6,757 bases of DNA. Source: JAWLCA01 sp050485905. GTDB lineage: Bacteria; Pseudomonadota; Alphaproteobacteria; Rhodobacterales; Rhodobacteraceae. The position numbers were made by a program, and so were the translations under genes. This document shows, in pieces, positions 5,776-6,757 of this stretch; within the stretch, counting starts at the first letter, position 1; the number at the start of each line of letters is the position of its first letter. The DNA is taken from positions 1 to 6,757 of the forward strand of contig JBJHCH010000153.1 in NCBI GenBank assembly GCA_050485905.1, in the 5' to 3' direction. A model generated the notes under the pieces. It was not told where the DNA came from, ran no database searches, and saw only the letters and a list, made by a program, of their open reading frames with translations.

Positions 5776-6757
5776 ATGAACCGGATTGAAGGCACCAGGC
5801 ACAGGCTCTTGCTGGGGGCGTGTCTGTTGATCGGCACGGCGCTCTCGGCGCCGGCGCAGACCGTCTACATCAGCAACGAGCGCAGCAACGACATCACCAT
5901 CATCGATCACGCGACGATGGAGGTGATCGACACGATTCCGGTCGGCCAGCGCCCGCGGGGGATCAACCTCAGCCACGATGGCAGCCTGCTCTATATCCTC
6001 GCATCAGACGACGACACCGTCCAGGTGATGGACACCGCGACGCGGCAGATCCTCTACCATCTGCCCTCAGGCCCCGACCCGGAATTGGGCGTTTTGCATC
6101 CGTCGGGCGATATCCTTTTCGTCGCGAACGAGGACGACAACCTGGTCACCGCGATCGATGTGCATGACCGCCGCATCCTTGCCGAGATCCCGGTGGGCAT
6201 CGAGCCGGAGGGGATGGGCGTCAGCCCCGATGGCCGCGTGGTGGTCAATACCTCTGAAACCACGAACATGGCGCATTTCATCGACACCGAGACCTATGAG
6301 ATCTTCGCCAACATCCTGGTCGATTCCCGCCCGCGCTTTGCCGAGTTCACATCCGATGGCTCGCTTCTTTATGTCAGCGCCGAAATCGGCGGCACGGTCA
6401 GCGTGATCGATCCCTCGGTGCCCGAGATCATCCACAAGATCACCTTCGAGATCCCCGGCATCCCGCCCGAGGCGATACAGCCCGTGGGCGTGCGGGTCAC
6501 ATCGGACGGCCAGCACGTCTTTGTGGCGCTTGGCCCGTCGAACCGGGTGGCACGGATCAATGGCGAGACCTTCGAGGTGGAGGCATACCACCTCGTCGGC
6601 CAGCGGGTTTGGCAACTCGCCTTCACGCCTGACGAGAAGTTTCTCTATTCGACCAACGGCATCTCGAACGACGTTTCGGTCATCGACGTCGAACGCGACG
6701 AGGTGGTGAGATCGATCCAGGTTGGTCAGCTCCCCTGGGGCGTGGCCATCGCCGACC
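5776..6757 (+). CDS. YVTN beta-propeller protein, PQQ-dependent catabolism-associated (TIGR03866-like), 3' end cut by window
   Basis: This is a secreted beta-propeller, 327 residues visible and no stop reached. The start is ATG 5776 behind a strong GGGGAGG with 8-base spacing. The signal peptide ends after SAPA at 24-27. Blade repeats of about 42 residues follow, each with a strand such as TVYISNERSNDITIID (29-44), a turn of the type PVGQRPRGINLSHDG, and an LLY/LFV/VFV strand. The clearest units begin near residues 29, 70, 112, 154, 197, 247 and 289, enough for a seven-bladed ring. No heme motif or transmembrane helix is present. The last visible residues (GQLPWGVAIAD) look like the family's usual C-terminus, so only a few residues are probably missing. 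The family co-occurs with PQQ alcohol dehydrogenases and this ABC system; its molecular job is unproven, and a scaffold or ligand-chaperone role is a guess. The ABC ATPase and permease would be expected next. Confidence 0.88.
   Translation, partial: MNRIEGTRHRLLLGACLLIGTALSAPAQTVYISNERSNDITIIDHATMEVIDTIPVGQRPRGINLSHDGSLLYILASDDDTVQVMDTATRQILYHLPSGPDPELGVLHPSGDILFVANEDDNLVTAIDVHDRRILAEIPVGIEPEGMGVSPDGRVVVNTSETTNMAHFIDTETYEIFANILVDSRPRFAEFTSDGSLLYVSAEIGGTVSVIDPSVPEIIHKITFEIPGIPPEAIQPVGVRVTSDGQHVFVALGPSNRVARINGETFEVEAYHLVGQRVWQLAFTPDEKFLYSTNGISNDVSVIDVERDEVVRSIQVGQLPWGVAIAD

Noticed and set aside
5776..5835. Lipoprotein signal at Cys16 of the beta-propeller protein
   Set aside because: Only five hydrophobic residues precede the Cys after a charged N-terminus, and the hydrophobic segment continues past it to a good signal-peptidase I site at SAPA.
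5095..5976. Minus-strand open frame (293 codons) across the binding-protein/beta-propeller junction
   Set aside because: It overlaps two well-supported genes and has an Arg/His/Gln-rich low-quality translation with no family features.

Overview
The window is GC-rich, densely coding bacterial DNA that fits an alphaproteobacterium, most likely a Rhodobacterales/Paracoccus-like methylotroph. That guess rests on protein families and base composition only. The central gene is a PQQ-dependent methanol dehydrogenase of the XoxF (lanthanide) type. On both sides are transport and periplasmic genes of the sort that accompany PQQ/lanthanide alcohol oxidation. There are no RNA genes, insertion sequences, CRISPR arrays or phage genes that I can see.

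Layout. (1) Positions 1-1777, + strand: a tight ABC-importer operon of the NMT1/TauA-SsuA class. It holds the C-terminal part of a substrate-binding protein, a permease that starts about 4 bases past the binding-protein stop, and a compact ATPase that starts on a GTG overlapping the permease stop. (2) Positions 1788-1813: an 11-bp perfect hairpin between the convergent ATPase and xoxF genes, probably a shared terminator. (3) Positions 1840-3639, - strand: xoxF, 599 aa, complete, with the vicinal Cys pair, both metal/PQQ signature regions and the Asp-Tyr-Asp lanthanide signature. (4) Positions 3640-3896: a 257-bp non-coding stretch with the xoxF leader, which holds two competing RNA hairpins around the ribosome binding site, plus an AT-rich palindrome. 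(5) Positions 3897-4415, - strand: a small exported DUF3280/DUF2380-type protein, codirectional with xoxF. (6) Positions 4416-4566: a divergent promoter region. (7) Positions 4567-6757, + strand: a type I periplasmic binding protein of the PQQ-alcohol-dehydrogenase-associated family, then a YVTN beta-propeller protein of the PQQ-catabolism-associated family that runs off the right edge close to its expected C-terminus.

How they may work together. XoxF oxidises methanol (or a similar alcohol) in the periplasm with PQQ and a lanthanide ion. The DUF3280-like, binding-protein and beta-propeller trio resembles part of the Lut (Methylobacterium) and PedA1A2BC (Pseudomonas) ABC systems connected with lanthanide supply. 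The matching ATPase and permease would be expected just beyond the right edge. The left-hand ABC importer is a separate, complete-looking system whose substrate cannot be read from sequence. Its place beside xoxF makes a cofactor, metal-chelate or C1-related nutrient a reasonable guess. No cytochrome c (XoxG) or XoxJ gene is present in the window.

The main candidates for something undescribed are the xoxF leader structure, the function of the DUF3280-like protein, and the substrate of the left-hand importer.
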